In this document: positions 1 to 5,759 of the stretch, piece by piece
Numbering within the stretch: position 1 is the first letter of the stretch
How the letters are laid out: every line of letters begins with the position of its first letter
Source of the DNA: Chitinophagia bacterium
GTDB taxonomy: Bacteria; Bacteroidota; Bacteroidia; Chitinophagales; Chitinophagaceae
Direction of reading: 5' to 3'
Length of the DNA: 5,759 nucleotides
Assembly: GCA_010027295.1 (NCBI GenBank)
Contig: RGVM01000194.1
Coordinates: 1 to 5,759, forward strand
Notes under the pieces: generated by a model
Seen by the model: only the letters and a program-made list of their open reading frames with translations
Told to the model about the DNA's origin: nothing
The model's database searches: none
Position numbers and translations under genes: made by a program

Positions 1-128
1 GAAGGACGATACGCACCGCCCTGCGGCATGTCGCTGCGGAAATCGATAATGTCGTCGTGCGATTCACCGTCGTGGCTAAAAGCGCTCGCCACACTTACGG
101 CAACGATCTCGTCCAGACTTCCTACGGT
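1..128 (-). other. Possible minus-strand coding fragment, running off the left edge
   Basis: The minus strand is open from about 173 to the left edge. From about 119 leftward it reads like an ordinary protein: SLDEIVAVSVASAFSHDG, then ESHDDIIDFRSDMPQGGAYRP. Acidic and hydrophobic residues are balanced and the codons are normal for this DNA. The opposing plus-strand reading is rich in Ser and Thr and uses codons rare elsewhere here (ATA, CTA, AGA). I see no ATG near its right end; an in-frame GTG sits at 90-92, and an in-frame stop lies at 174-176. I do not recognise the family. It may be a truncated gene fragment joined to the plus-strand gene, or a chance open frame. Only about 40 residues are available, so the call is tentative. 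Confidence 0.3.
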
Positions 129-714
129 CGGCCTGCAAGCCCAGCGCAACCGCGTCTTCGAGACCTTCAGGTCCTATATCACCGGAGATTTCGACAACAG
201 CGAGCAGGTGACCGCCGAGATCAAGGCGGGCCGTCAGTTGCATCCGCTCTCGATACATGTCAACCGCATCGCCGACGGGAAGGTTCGCAACCGGCCCGAG
301 GGCATGAAGGGCTTCTTCATTCTCGAAGAGAGCTATTACCTCAGCGAGGGCAAGCCCCTGGATCGGAAGCCCTACCTCTTCCTCTTCGAACCGGAAGGGT
401 CCGACAAGGTCAGGCTCACCGCCTTCCAACTGCCCGGACATCTCAAAAAAGAGGATGTGCGGAATGACAACGACACGCTGGCCTTCGATTACGGCACCCT
501 TCAGAAGTCACCCACCTTCAAAGGCGCGGTCTACGACTGGAACCCTACCGAAAAATCCTTCTCCACCCGCTCCCCGAACGAACTGCCCGGCGGCATGCGG
601 TTCACCCTGATTGAACACTTCACGCGGGATGCGCTCGAAGTCATGGAACTGTTGGAAAAAGATGGAAAACGGCTCACGCCCTACGACACCCCCATTTTGT
701 ACAGGAGAAGATAG
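28..714 (+). CDS. Conserved hypothetical protein, weakly CpcT/CpeT-like; N-terminus doubtful
   Basis: The frame from the ATG at 28 gives 228 residues and ends at TAG 712-714. The part from about residue 36 (position 133) is convincing protein sequence. It starts with LQAQRNRVFETFRSYITGDF, followed by DNSEQ, then alternating strand-like segments (KGFFILEESYYL, PYLFLFEPEG, KVRLTAFQLPG) and a C-terminus near TPYDTPILYRRR. The YITGxFxNSEQ opening and the length of about 190 residues recall the CpcT/CpeT chromophore-lyase fold family, which also has members in non-photosynthetic bacteria. The resemblance is weak, and the cysteine motifs of cyanobacterial members are absent, so bilin attachment is not claimed. 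LQAQ just before the conserved part looks like the end of a Bacteroidota-type signal peptide, but no hydrophobic core or basic start precedes it. Residues 1-35 are Ser/Thr-rich and probably not native. The gene may have lost its true 5' end. It converges on the MarR gene with a 20-nt gap. Confidence 0.6.
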   Translation: MSLRKSIMSSCDSPSWLKALATLTATISSRLPTVGLQAQRNRVFETFRSYITGDFDNSEQVTAEIKAGRQLHPLSIHVNRIADGKVRNRPEGMKGFFILEESYYLSEGKPLDRKPYLFLFEPEGSDKVRLTAFQLPGHLKKEDVRNDNDTLAFDYGTLQKSPTFKGAVYDWNPTEKSFSTRSPNELPGGMRFTLIEHFTRDALEVMELLEKDGKRLTPYDTPILYRRR

Positions 715-734
715 AAGCAACCGTAGAGCCGCCG

Positions 735-1214
735 TCAGGACGCATTGCCCTTCGCCATGGCTGCGAGGCAGGCTCCGGCGAATCGGATGAACTGATCCTT
801 CTCCCGTTTCGAGAACCTCGACAGCAGGCGTTCGTTGAAATCGTGTCGCACCTTCTCGATGCGATTCACGAGTCTGCTCCCGGACGCCGACAGCATCAGC
901 CGCTTCCGGCGCCTGTCCTCCGCATCCGTCACCTGCACCACCAACTTCTTGGCCAGCAGCACGTTGAGCAGGTTGGTGATGTTGGCGCGCGTCACGTTCA
1001 GCGCCTCCGCCAGTTCCTTCGCCATGAGGGGCTTCCGTTGCGGGTGCTGCTGCAGGTATATGATGTTGGGGTCGTTGGCCAGCAGCAGCAGGATGAACCA
1101 CTGCTGCACGGTGATACCGTATCTCTTCGTGATCGCCTCTCCGTTCTTCTTCCAGGTCTCGGACAGCTTGATGGCGTGGAAGATGACCGAGGCGTCGATG
1201 TTCCTCTGGATCAT
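735..1214 (-). CDS. MarR-family winged-helix transcriptional regulator
   Basis: This 159-residue protein has the length and layout of MarR regulators, which bind palindromic operators as dimers and usually release DNA when they bind a small aromatic or organic ligand. An N-terminal dimerisation helix (about 8-32) is followed by GITVQQWFILLLL (33-45). The DNA-binding helices include AKELAEALNVTRANITNLLN (65-84), and the wing is at DAEDRRRKRLMLSASG (97-112), with the Asp/Arg pattern typical of the family. A long C-terminal helix (about 114-155) completes the dimer interface. The stretch IIYLQQHPQRKP (51-62) between the dimer helices and the reader helix is longer than in compact family members. 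It is the last gene of the operon, starting 18 nt after the transporter stop. It probably controls the operon in response to the substrate or an intermediate. The target operator is unknown, and the main promoter lies outside the window. Confidence 0.88.
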   Translation of the reverse strand: MIQRNIDASVIFHAIKLSETWKKNGEAITKRYGITVQQWFILLLLANDPNIIYLQQHPQRKPLMAKELAEALNVTRANITNLLNVLLAKKLVVQVTDAEDRRRKRLMLSASGSRLVNRIEKVRHDFNERLLSRFSKREKDQFIRFAGACLAAMAKGNAS

Positions 1215-1232
1215 GGATGGGATTGGCTGCGC

Positions 1233-2507
1233 TCAGCCGGCAGGCACCGGTCGGCCTCGGGATGCGCGCAGGTTGATATAGTATGTCGCTGCCAAAGATA
1301 CCACTGCAAGGACTATCATAAGCCAGAAGGCCCCGTGGTAACTGCCGCCCGCCTTGCGCATCCCACCCAGTACGGCCACACCCATGGATGCGGCGATGGT
1401 GTCGATGAACGAGAGGATGCCGAGTATCGTGCCATATGACGCGCCGCCGAAGAGGCTGATGATATACAGCTGTATCATCGTGAACGTGCCGCTGTAGCCG
1501 ATCCCGAAGACGACGGCGCAGGGTGCCATGAAACGCGCGTCGTCGAGGCTCAGGTAAAGTAGCGCACAGCCGGCCACCATGTTGAGCACGCTGAGCAGCA
1601 TGATGCGGCGCACGTCGAACCGGTCGCCGAGCCAGCCGAAGAGCAGCTTGCCCAGCAGCCCGCAGAGGAAGAAGAGCCCTTGCAGCAGCCCGCTCTGTGC
1701 CACGTCGAGCCGCAGGTCGGCCTGGTAGTTGCGCTGATTCTGTATGAAGCCCCCGATGCAGAACCAGAGGGCGGCCGTCACGAAGGCGAGGAGGTAGAAG
1801 TCGACGGACCGGACCGCCCCGCGGAAGATGCGGCTGCGCTCCGCGGGGTCCGTCTCCGGCTGCCGGCCCACGGTGCCCTCGACGCCGTCGGCATAGGCGC
1901 CGACCTTCGACGGATGGCTGACCACCAGCAGCGCCGGGATGAGGATCATCGCGGAACAGATGCAGGCCTGGTATAAGGCGGCGGTCTCCCAGCCGAGTTC
2001 CTTGATCCAGCGGCCCACCAGCGGTGCGAAGACGGCCGGCCCCACGCTGCTCGCCATCAGCAGGATACCCGTCGCAAGCCCCCTGTGGCGTACGAACCAG
2101 TTGTTGATCACGTACATGCTCGTCAGGAGCCCAACCAGCGAAAGGCATACGGGATACAGCACGGTGAACAGGCGTACCGCACCGAAGCTCTCCGCATTGG
2201 CGAACAGGAAGAGCGCTCCGGTAGCCCCGACGGCGCCCGTCAGGATCAGCGACTTCGCTGGAAACCGCTCCAGCAGCCGGCCTACGAAGGGCAGTGGCAG
2301 TGCGAGCACGAGGTAGAGCGTGGCCGCCAGCCCGGTCGCCTGGGCTATGTCCACGCCGAACGACTTGGCGAACTCGGGGATGTAAAGGTTGAAGGTGTTG
2401 AGCGCGATGCCGTTGCTGGCCATGTACATGAGGAACAGCGATCCCAGCACCACCCAGCAGTAATACTTCTTCATATGGAGCTTGTTTGTTTCGTAGTTGG
2501 TCGGCAT
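1233..2507 (-). CDS. MFS transporter, oxalate/formate-antiporter and monocarboxylate-carrier-like
   Basis: This 424-residue inner-membrane protein has about twelve hydrophobic segments in two halves, separated by a hydrophilic loop at about 197-232. Visible MFS marks are the motif-A-like loop GRLLERFPAK (76-85), NNWFVRHRGLATGILLMASS (135-154) and the second-half motif A GWLGDRFDVRR (291-301). The NNWFxxxRGLATG segment is typical of the OFA/MCT-like branch, whose members carry small organic anions. It most likely imports the substrate of the neighbouring enzymes or exchanges it for a product; the solute cannot be assigned. It starts 27 nt after the amidohydrolase stop. A second Met at residue 12 (codon at 2472-2474) lies directly before KKYYCWVVLG, the usual start of such carriers, and is preceded by the A-rich GAAACAAACAAG. 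That ATG may be the true start. Confidence 0.9.
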   Translation of the reverse strand: MPTNYETNKLHMKKYYCWVVLGSLFLMYMASNGIALNTFNLYIPEFAKSFGVDIAQATGLAATLYLVLALPLPFVGRLLERFPAKSLILTGAVGATGALFLFANAESFGAVRLFTVLYPVCLSLVGLLTSMYVINNWFVRHRGLATGILLMASSVGPAVFAPLVGRWIKELGWETAALYQACICSAMILIPALLVVSHPSKVGAYADGVEGTVGRQPETDPAERSRIFRGAVRSVDFYLLAFVTAALWFCIGGFIQNQRNYQADLRLDVAQSGLLQGLFFLCGLLGKLLFGWLGDRFDVRRIMLLSVLNMVAGCALLYLSLDDARFMAPCAVVFGIGYSGTFTMIQLYIISLFGGASYGTILGILSFIDTIAASMGVAVLGGMRKAGGSYHGAFWLMIVLAVVSLAATYYINLRASRGRPVPAG

Positions 2508-2508
2508 G

Positions 2509-2522
2509 GTTCAACGGTGAAC
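2509..2522. repeat. Short inverted repeat before the transporter gene
   Basis: GTTCA and TGAAC form a perfect 5-bp inverted repeat around the 4-nt centre ACGG, within the 27-nt spacer between the amidohydrolase stop and the transporter ATG. It could be a weak operator half-site pair for the MarR-family protein, or a small mRNA hairpin that affects transporter translation. It is short enough to occur by chance, and I saw no second copy in the window. Confidence 0.25.
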
Positions 2523-2534
2523 ATTAACCGAAAG

Positions 2535-3992
2535 TCAGTAGGGCCTGTGCAGGTAGATTCCGCCGGGTTCTCCGATCACCCGCCCTCCATCGTAAATCAG
2601 GGAGCCCCTCAGGAAGGTAGATTTCACGGCGCCCTGGAACGCGTGGCCCTCGAAGACGCTGTAGCCCTGCGTGGAAGGCGACTTGGAGGAGTCCACCACG
2701 AAATGCTCGTCGGGGTCCATCAGCACGATGTCGGCATCGTAGCCGGTGTCGATATCGCCCTTTCGTATCAGCCCGAAGCGCCTGGCCGGGTTCCAGCTGA
2801 GCAGCTCCGCCATGCGGTTGAGGGAGAGGCCGCGCCTGACGCCTTCGGTGTGCAGCCCGCTCAGCAGCATCTCCGTGCCCCCGAAGCCGCTCTTGGCGAG
2901 CCATACGTTGTCCTTCTCGGCCGCATCGGTCTTGAACTCGGCCCTGCAGCAGGCATGGTCGCTGCAGACCCAGTCGATGTTGCCCGCCAGCAGGTGCTCC
3001 CAGAGGTATTCCACGTCGGCTCGGCTGCGTATGGGCGGGTTGACCTTGGCATGCAGCCCGCTGGCGCAGTCGTAGTCGAGCAGCAGGTGGGCGAGCGTGA
3101 CCTCGCGCCGGAAGTCGATGTGCGGGAACACCTGCTGCATCATCATCGCCGCGTCGACGGCCTTGGCGGAAGTGAGATGCAGCAGGTTGATGTTGGCGCA
3201 ATCGGTCTCGTGCGCGAGGTAGGACGCGATGAAGATGGCTAGTCCCTCGCTGTGCGGCGGCCTGGCTGCGCTGTAGGCCCTCAGTCCGCTGAGCTTGCCC
3301 TCCCTCTGCACGATCTCGGTGTAGGCGCGCATGATCTCGGCCGTCTCGCAGTGCAGGCCCAGCGATATGGCGTCCCGCTTCGCGGGGAAGGCCTCCATCG
3401 CACGCCTCACGCCGCGCATGACGAACTCGAAGTGGGCGTAGTCGTAGGTCTCGCCCTCGGGTGTCATGAGGAAGTCGCGCTGACTGTTGCTGCTGCCGTG
3501 CAGTCCGTAGTTGCCGTAGAACATGAAGATCTTGAAGCTTGTCACGCCGTGCCGCTCTACGAGCATGGGGATCTCGTCAATGTGCGAACGCTGGATGGGT
3601 GCGATGTGGTAGGCGTAGTCAACATGGTACCGGCCACGGCTGATGTCCAGCACCTCGGGATAGAACTCCTCGTACGGCCCAGTCTTGTTGAGGTAGTACC
3701 TGCCGGTACGCATGTAGTTGAGCGAGCTGGTGACGCCGCCCATCGCGGCGGCCCGGCTCTCGGTGAGGGCGTCCTCGTGGAGCGGGTTGTAGATGCCGGT
3801 GTGCATATGTGCGTCCACAAGCCCGGGGAAGGCCAGGAGTCCCTTGGCGTCGAAGGTCCTCGATCCGTATTCCGCTGCGATGGCCGGGGCGACGGCGGCG
3901 ATGGAGCCGTCCTTCACGGCGATGTCGCCCCGCATCACATCCTGACGGTTGGGCCGTACGATGCGGGCGTTCTGGATGATCAGGTCGTACAT
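2535..3992 (-). CDS. Cyclic amidohydrolase, hydantoinase/dihydroorotase-like
   Basis: This 485-residue cytoplasmic metalloenzyme has the length of D-hydantoinase/dihydropyrimidinase. It should open a cyclic amide or imide ring by hydrolysis. The full binuclear metal set of that family is visible: H62 and H64 in GLVDAHMHTG, K154 in TSFKIFM (the lysine that is carboxylated), H214 in LGLHCET, H272 in LLHLTS, and D345 in VCSDHAC. ARPPHSEGLAI (243-253) matches the substrate-side segment of hydantoinases and allantoinases, and KVNPPIRS (316-323) is also family-typical. The N-terminal beta sandwich (1-55) and its C-terminal return (about 410-475, with GYDADIVLMDP) are complete. A cysteine pair (C348, C349) follows the catalytic Asp. 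Context argues against pyrimidine synthesis as its role: its partners are a CoA-transferase, a LeuCD-type hydratase and a carrier. The start follows a 27-nt A-rich spacer with no clear Shine-Dalgarno sequence. The substrate is unknown; dihydropyrimidines, hydantoins, allantoin-like ureides and cyclic imides are all possible. Confidence 0.88.
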   Translation of the reverse strand: MYDLIIQNARIVRPNRQDVMRGDIAVKDGSIAAVAPAIAAEYGSRTFDAKGLLAFPGLVDAHMHTGIYNPLHEDALTESRAAAMGGVTSSLNYMRTGRYYLNKTGPYEEFYPEVLDISRGRYHVDYAYHIAPIQRSHIDEIPMLVERHGVTSFKIFMFYGNYGLHGSSNSQRDFLMTPEGETYDYAHFEFVMRGVRRAMEAFPAKRDAISLGLHCETAEIMRAYTEIVQREGKLSGLRAYSAARPPHSEGLAIFIASYLAHETDCANINLLHLTSAKAVDAAMMMQQVFPHIDFRREVTLAHLLLDYDCASGLHAKVNPPIRSRADVEYLWEHLLAGNIDWVCSDHACCRAEFKTDAAEKDNVWLAKSGFGGTEMLLSGLHTEGVRRGLSLNRMAELLSWNPARRFGLIRKGDIDTGYDADIVLMDPDEHFVVDSSKSPSTQGYSVFEGHAFQGAVKSTFLRGSLIYDGGRVIGEPGGIYLHRPY

Positions 3993-4019
3993 CTTTGTAT
4001 TCGTTCTTATTTGGTTATC
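3993..4019 (-). promoter_or_regulatory. A-rich translation leader of the amidohydrolase gene
   Basis: Read on the minus strand, the 27-nt spacer contains AACCAAATAAGAACGAATAC and ends in AAAG directly before the ATG. It is strikingly A-rich in GC-rich surroundings and lacks a GGAGG-like site at the usual distance. A-rich leaders without a Shine-Dalgarno sequence are typical of Bacteroidota translation starts. I see no complete Bacteroidota promoter (TTTG spaced from TANNTTTG), so it is better read as a translation leader within the operon than as a new promoter. Confidence 0.4.
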
Positions 4020-5201
4020 TCATACTGATGCGACGGCGACGATGCCGTCGCGTATGAGTGCGTCCGTCTCGTCCTCCGTCAAGCCATAAGAGGCGAGTAC
4101 CTCTCGGCTCTGCTCTCCGATGCGGGGCGGGTCCTTTCGGAGTGTGGAGCGTTCGCCCCCGTATTCGATGGGCAGGGCCGGCAGCCTGGCCAGGCTGCCA
4201 TCGGGCAGCCGCGTATCTATGAGTCCACGCTCCCTCAGTTGCGGGTCGTCGAACAGATCCTCTGGCCTTGCGATGGGGGAGAAGGGGATGGAGGCCCTCT
4301 CACATCCCTGCGTCACCTGCTCCCTGTTGAGTACGCCGATGCGATTCTCCAGTTCAAGAAGGAACCAGTCTCGCGCGTCGATCCGGAGATTGTTGGTCAC
4401 GAGGCGGGGGTCTTCCCGCCAGTCCTCCCAACCGAAGGCCTCGCAGAAGCGCTGCCAGTGCTTCTCGCTGATGATGCCGATGAACACCTGCGCGTCGTCC
4501 GAGGTGCGGAAGATGCGGTACACGCTCCAGGCGCTCACACGTGCGGGCATCGGCGGCACGGGCTCGCGGGTGATGGCGCCATAGGCCATGTGCTGCCCCA
4601 TCAGGAAGGCCGTGGTCTCGAAGAGGCCCGACTTCACTAGTTTGCCCTTCCCCGTCGTATGCCGTTCGTGCAGCGCCAGCAGGATGCCTACGAGTCCGAA
4701 CATGCCGCCGGTGATGTCTATGACCGATGTGCCCGCCCTCAGCGGGTCGCCCGGCCGACCGGTCATGTAGGCGAGTCCGCCCATCATCTGGACGACCTCG
4801 TCCATTGCGTGTCGTTGCTCGTAAGGTCCGGCCAGAAAGCCCTTCAGCGAGCAGTAGATTATTCGGGGGTTGAGGGCAGAGAGTGCTTCGTAACCGAAAC
4901 CCAGCCGGTCCATCGTGCCCGGTCCGAAGTTCTCCACCACCACGTCGGCCTGCGGGATCATGCGTAGGATGGCCTGGCGGCCGGCGGGGGATTTGATGTC
5001 GATCGCCAGGCTGCGCTTGTTGCGGGAGTAATAGGTGAAGTAGCCCGTCCCGAACCCCTTGAGTCGGCGTGTCTCGTCGCCAAGAGGTGGTTCGATGTGC
5101 ACGACGTCAGCGCCGGCGTCGGCGAGCAGCAGTCCCGTCGTGGGACCCATCACGGCGTGGGTGAACTCGAGCACTTTCAGTCCCTCTAGTGGCGTCAGCA
5201 T
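4020..5201 (-). CDS. CaiB/BaiF family III CoA-transferase
   Basis: This 393-residue cytoplasmic protein has the family's standard length. It should move CoA between carboxylic acids through an aspartyl-CoA thioester. It opens with PLEGLKVLEFTHAVMGPTTG and continues with the CoA-site segment LLLADAGADVVHIEPPLGDETR (25-46), NKRSLAIDIKSPAGR (61-75) and VVENFGPGTMDRLGFGYEAL (88-107). Next come SLKGFLAGPYEQRHAMDEVVQMMGGLAYMTGRPGDP (118-153) and GTSVIDITGGMFG (157-169). Asp162 aligns with the nucleophilic Asp of formyl-CoA transferase. The small domain (about 220-320) and the C-terminal return (PPRIGEQSREVLASYG) are present, so the protein appears intact. It starts 10 nt after the LeuD stop. Family members use substrates as varied as oxalate, carnitine, citramalate, mesaconate and bile acids, so sequence alone does not fix the acid. 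Its place beside a LeuCD-type enzyme favours a di- or tricarboxylate. A racemase of the same fold (alpha-methylacyl-CoA racemase) is a less likely alternative. Confidence 0.9.
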   Translation of the reverse strand: MLTPLEGLKVLEFTHAVMGPTTGLLLADAGADVVHIEPPLGDETRRLKGFGTGYFTYYSRNKRSLAIDIKSPAGRQAILRMIPQADVVVENFGPGTMDRLGFGYEALSALNPRIIYCSLKGFLAGPYEQRHAMDEVVQMMGGLAYMTGRPGDPLRAGTSVIDITGGMFGLVGILLALHERHTTGKGKLVKSGLFETTAFLMGQHMAYGAITREPVPPMPARVSAWSVYRIFRTSDDAQVFIGIISEKHWQRFCEAFGWEDWREDPRLVTNNLRIDARDWFLLELENRIGVLNREQVTQGCERASIPFSPIARPEDLFDDPQLRERGLIDTRLPDGSLARLPALPIEYGGERSTLRKDPPRIGEQSREVLASYGLTEDETDALIRDGIVAVASV

Positions 5202-5211
5202 GGGCTTTGCA

Positions 5212-5703
5212 TCACAATTGGTAATCGCCGTGGCGCTTCAGGTATTCCACGAGTCCGCCGCAGGCCAGGATGTCCATCATGACCCTGGGAAGCCTTGTCG
5301 AACGATAGATGGTGCCGTCGGACAGGTTCTTCACGGTGCCGCCCTCCAGGTCCACCTCCAGTTCGGCGCCGTCGGGGATGTCGTGCTCCGGCACTTCCAG
5401 GACGGGCAGCCCGATGTTGATGGCGTTGCGGAAAAAGATGCGGGCATGGAACCTTGCGATGACGCAGGCTACGCCGGCGGCCTTGAGGGCTACGGGCGCC
5501 TGTTCCCGCGAGGAGCCGCATCCGAAGTTGTCGCCGGCGACGAGTATGTCGCCCGTGCGGAACTTCTCGCGGAAACCGGGGTCGAGGTCCTCCATGACAT
5601 GTGCCGCCAGGGAGGCTGTGTCCAGCGTCTTGGTGTACTTGCCGGGGATGATCCGGTCGGTGTCGATGTCGTCGCCGTAGGTATGTGCCCTTCCTCTGAT
5701 CAT
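5212..5703 (-). CDS. leuD: LeuD-type (aconitase-superfamily) hydro-lyase small subunit
   Basis: This 163-residue swivel-domain subunit belongs to the short bacterial/archaeal LeuD type. It pairs with a LeuC-type iron-sulfur subunit to dehydrate and rehydrate hydroxy-acids. Visible marks are the substrate loop DDIDTDRIIPGKYTKT (11-26), the hallmark GDNFGCGSSREQAPVALKAAG (57-77), in which the Ser and Arg contact substrate, and FFRNAINIGLPVLE (90-103). The family includes isopropylmalate isomerase, homoaconitase, 2,3-dimethylmalate dehydratase and maleate or citraconate hydratases. The specificity loop here reads YTKT, not the YLRT I recall for methanogen homoaconitase or the YLVY/YLVM-type loop of isopropylmalate isomerase, so function is open. 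Its ATG overlaps the LeuC stop (ATGA), which implies translational coupling. It precedes a CoA-transferase and an amidohydrolase, not leuB, which argues for a catabolic role. The gene symbol denotes the family only. Confidence 0.88.
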   Translation of the reverse strand: MIRGRAHTYGDDIDTDRIIPGKYTKTLDTASLAAHVMEDLDPGFREKFRTGDILVAGDNFGCGSSREQAPVALKAAGVACVIARFHARIFFRNAINIGLPVLEVPEHDIPDGAELEVDLEGGTVKNLSDGTIYRSTRLPRVMMDILACGGLVEYLKRHGDYQL

Positions 5704-5759
5704 GCCTCGGGGTTGGTGATGCGTCCGTGCAGGGCGGAGGCCGCCACGGTGGCGGGGCT
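5700..5759 (-). CDS. leuC: LeuC-type (aconitase-superfamily) large subunit, C-terminal end only
   Basis: Nineteen codons and a TGA are present; the rest lies beyond the right edge. The peptide SPATVAASALHGRITNPEA matches the conserved tail of LeuC/homoaconitase large subunits (SPATxAASALxGxITDP). The TGA (5700-5702) overlaps the ATG of the small-subunit gene in ATGA, the usual arrangement for this subunit pair. The three cysteines that bind the 4Fe-4S cluster are not in the window, so activity cannot be judged. The symbol is given for the family; as for the small subunit, the true substrate may not be isopropylmalate. Confidence 0.82.
   Translation of the reverse strand, partial: SPATVAASALHGRITNPEA

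Noticed and set aside
76..441. A 121-codon open frame on the minus strand opposite the plus-strand gene
   Set aside because: The plus-strand reading is better protein over 150-441. The more plausible minus-strand reading near the left edge is in a different frame.
715..734. Possible bidirectional terminator between the convergent genes
   Set aside because: The 20-nt gap shows no strong GC stem followed by a T run on either strand.
508..2514. A 668-codon open frame on the minus strand
   Set aside because: It overlaps the MFS and MarR genes in another frame, has low-complexity Arg/Gly/Ala/Pro-rich composition and no family motifs. It is a shadow of GC-rich coding sequence.
2085..3242. A 385-codon open frame on the plus strand, and a further one at 3252-4028
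   Set aside because: Both lie antisense to the MFS and amidohydrolase genes, which have clear family motifs. Their translations are Val/Gly/Glu/His-rich with no recognisable domain.
2535..3992. Naming the amidohydrolase pyrC or hydA
   Set aside because: The metal ligands show the superfamily, but the substrate-binding features cannot be assigned by eye and the context does not fit pyrimidine synthesis.
5212..5759. Assignment of the LeuCD pair to leucine biosynthesis
   Set aside because: No leuA, leuB or ilv gene is visible, and the neighbours are catabolic-type enzymes. It is not excluded, because upstream genes are unseen.

Overview
The window is GC-rich (roughly 60 % by eye) and almost entirely coding. 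Six genes run on the minus strand as one tightly packed operon, and one gene on the plus strand converges on its end. Spacers inside the operon are 27 nt or less, and several gene starts have short A-rich leaders instead of a clear Shine-Dalgarno sequence, for example the spacer at 3993-4019. That leader style, together with the character of the plus-strand protein, suggests a GC-rich member of the Bacteroidota. This is an inference: there is no rRNA or other strong taxonomic marker here.

Minus-strand operon, in transcription order from right to left: the last 19 codons of a LeuC-type aconitase-superfamily large subunit (5700-5759); a LeuD-type small subunit (5212-5703, with an ATGA overlap between the two genes); a CaiB/BaiF family III CoA-transferase (4020-5201); a hydantoinase/dihydroorotase-like cyclic amidohydrolase with a complete metal-binding set (2535-3992); an MFS transporter resembling the oxalate/formate and monocarboxylate carriers (1233-2507); and a MarR-family regulator (735-1214). 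The operon promoter and most of leuC lie beyond the right edge.

The order reads as a self-contained catabolic cassette: uptake of an organic anion or cyclic amide, hydrolytic ring opening, hydration or isomerisation of an unsaturated or hydroxylated di- or tricarboxylate by the LeuCD-type enzyme, CoA activation by the CaiB enzyme, and control by MarR. No leuA or leuB is visible, so leucine synthesis is not the obvious role of the LeuCD pair. The substrate cannot be read from the sequence. Cyclic imides, hydantoins and N-heterocycle ring-opening products are hypotheses.

On the plus strand, up to 714, is a conserved protein with a weak CpcT/CpeT-like look. Its body, from about 140 onward, is convincing, but its N-terminus is not. 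The first 120 or so bases look better as coding sequence on the opposite strand, which suggests a junction near 115-145 (rearrangement, assembly chimera or frame disruption). No tRNA, rRNA, CRISPR array, insertion sequence or convincing terminator was seen, and no gene-free stretch exceeds 300 bases.
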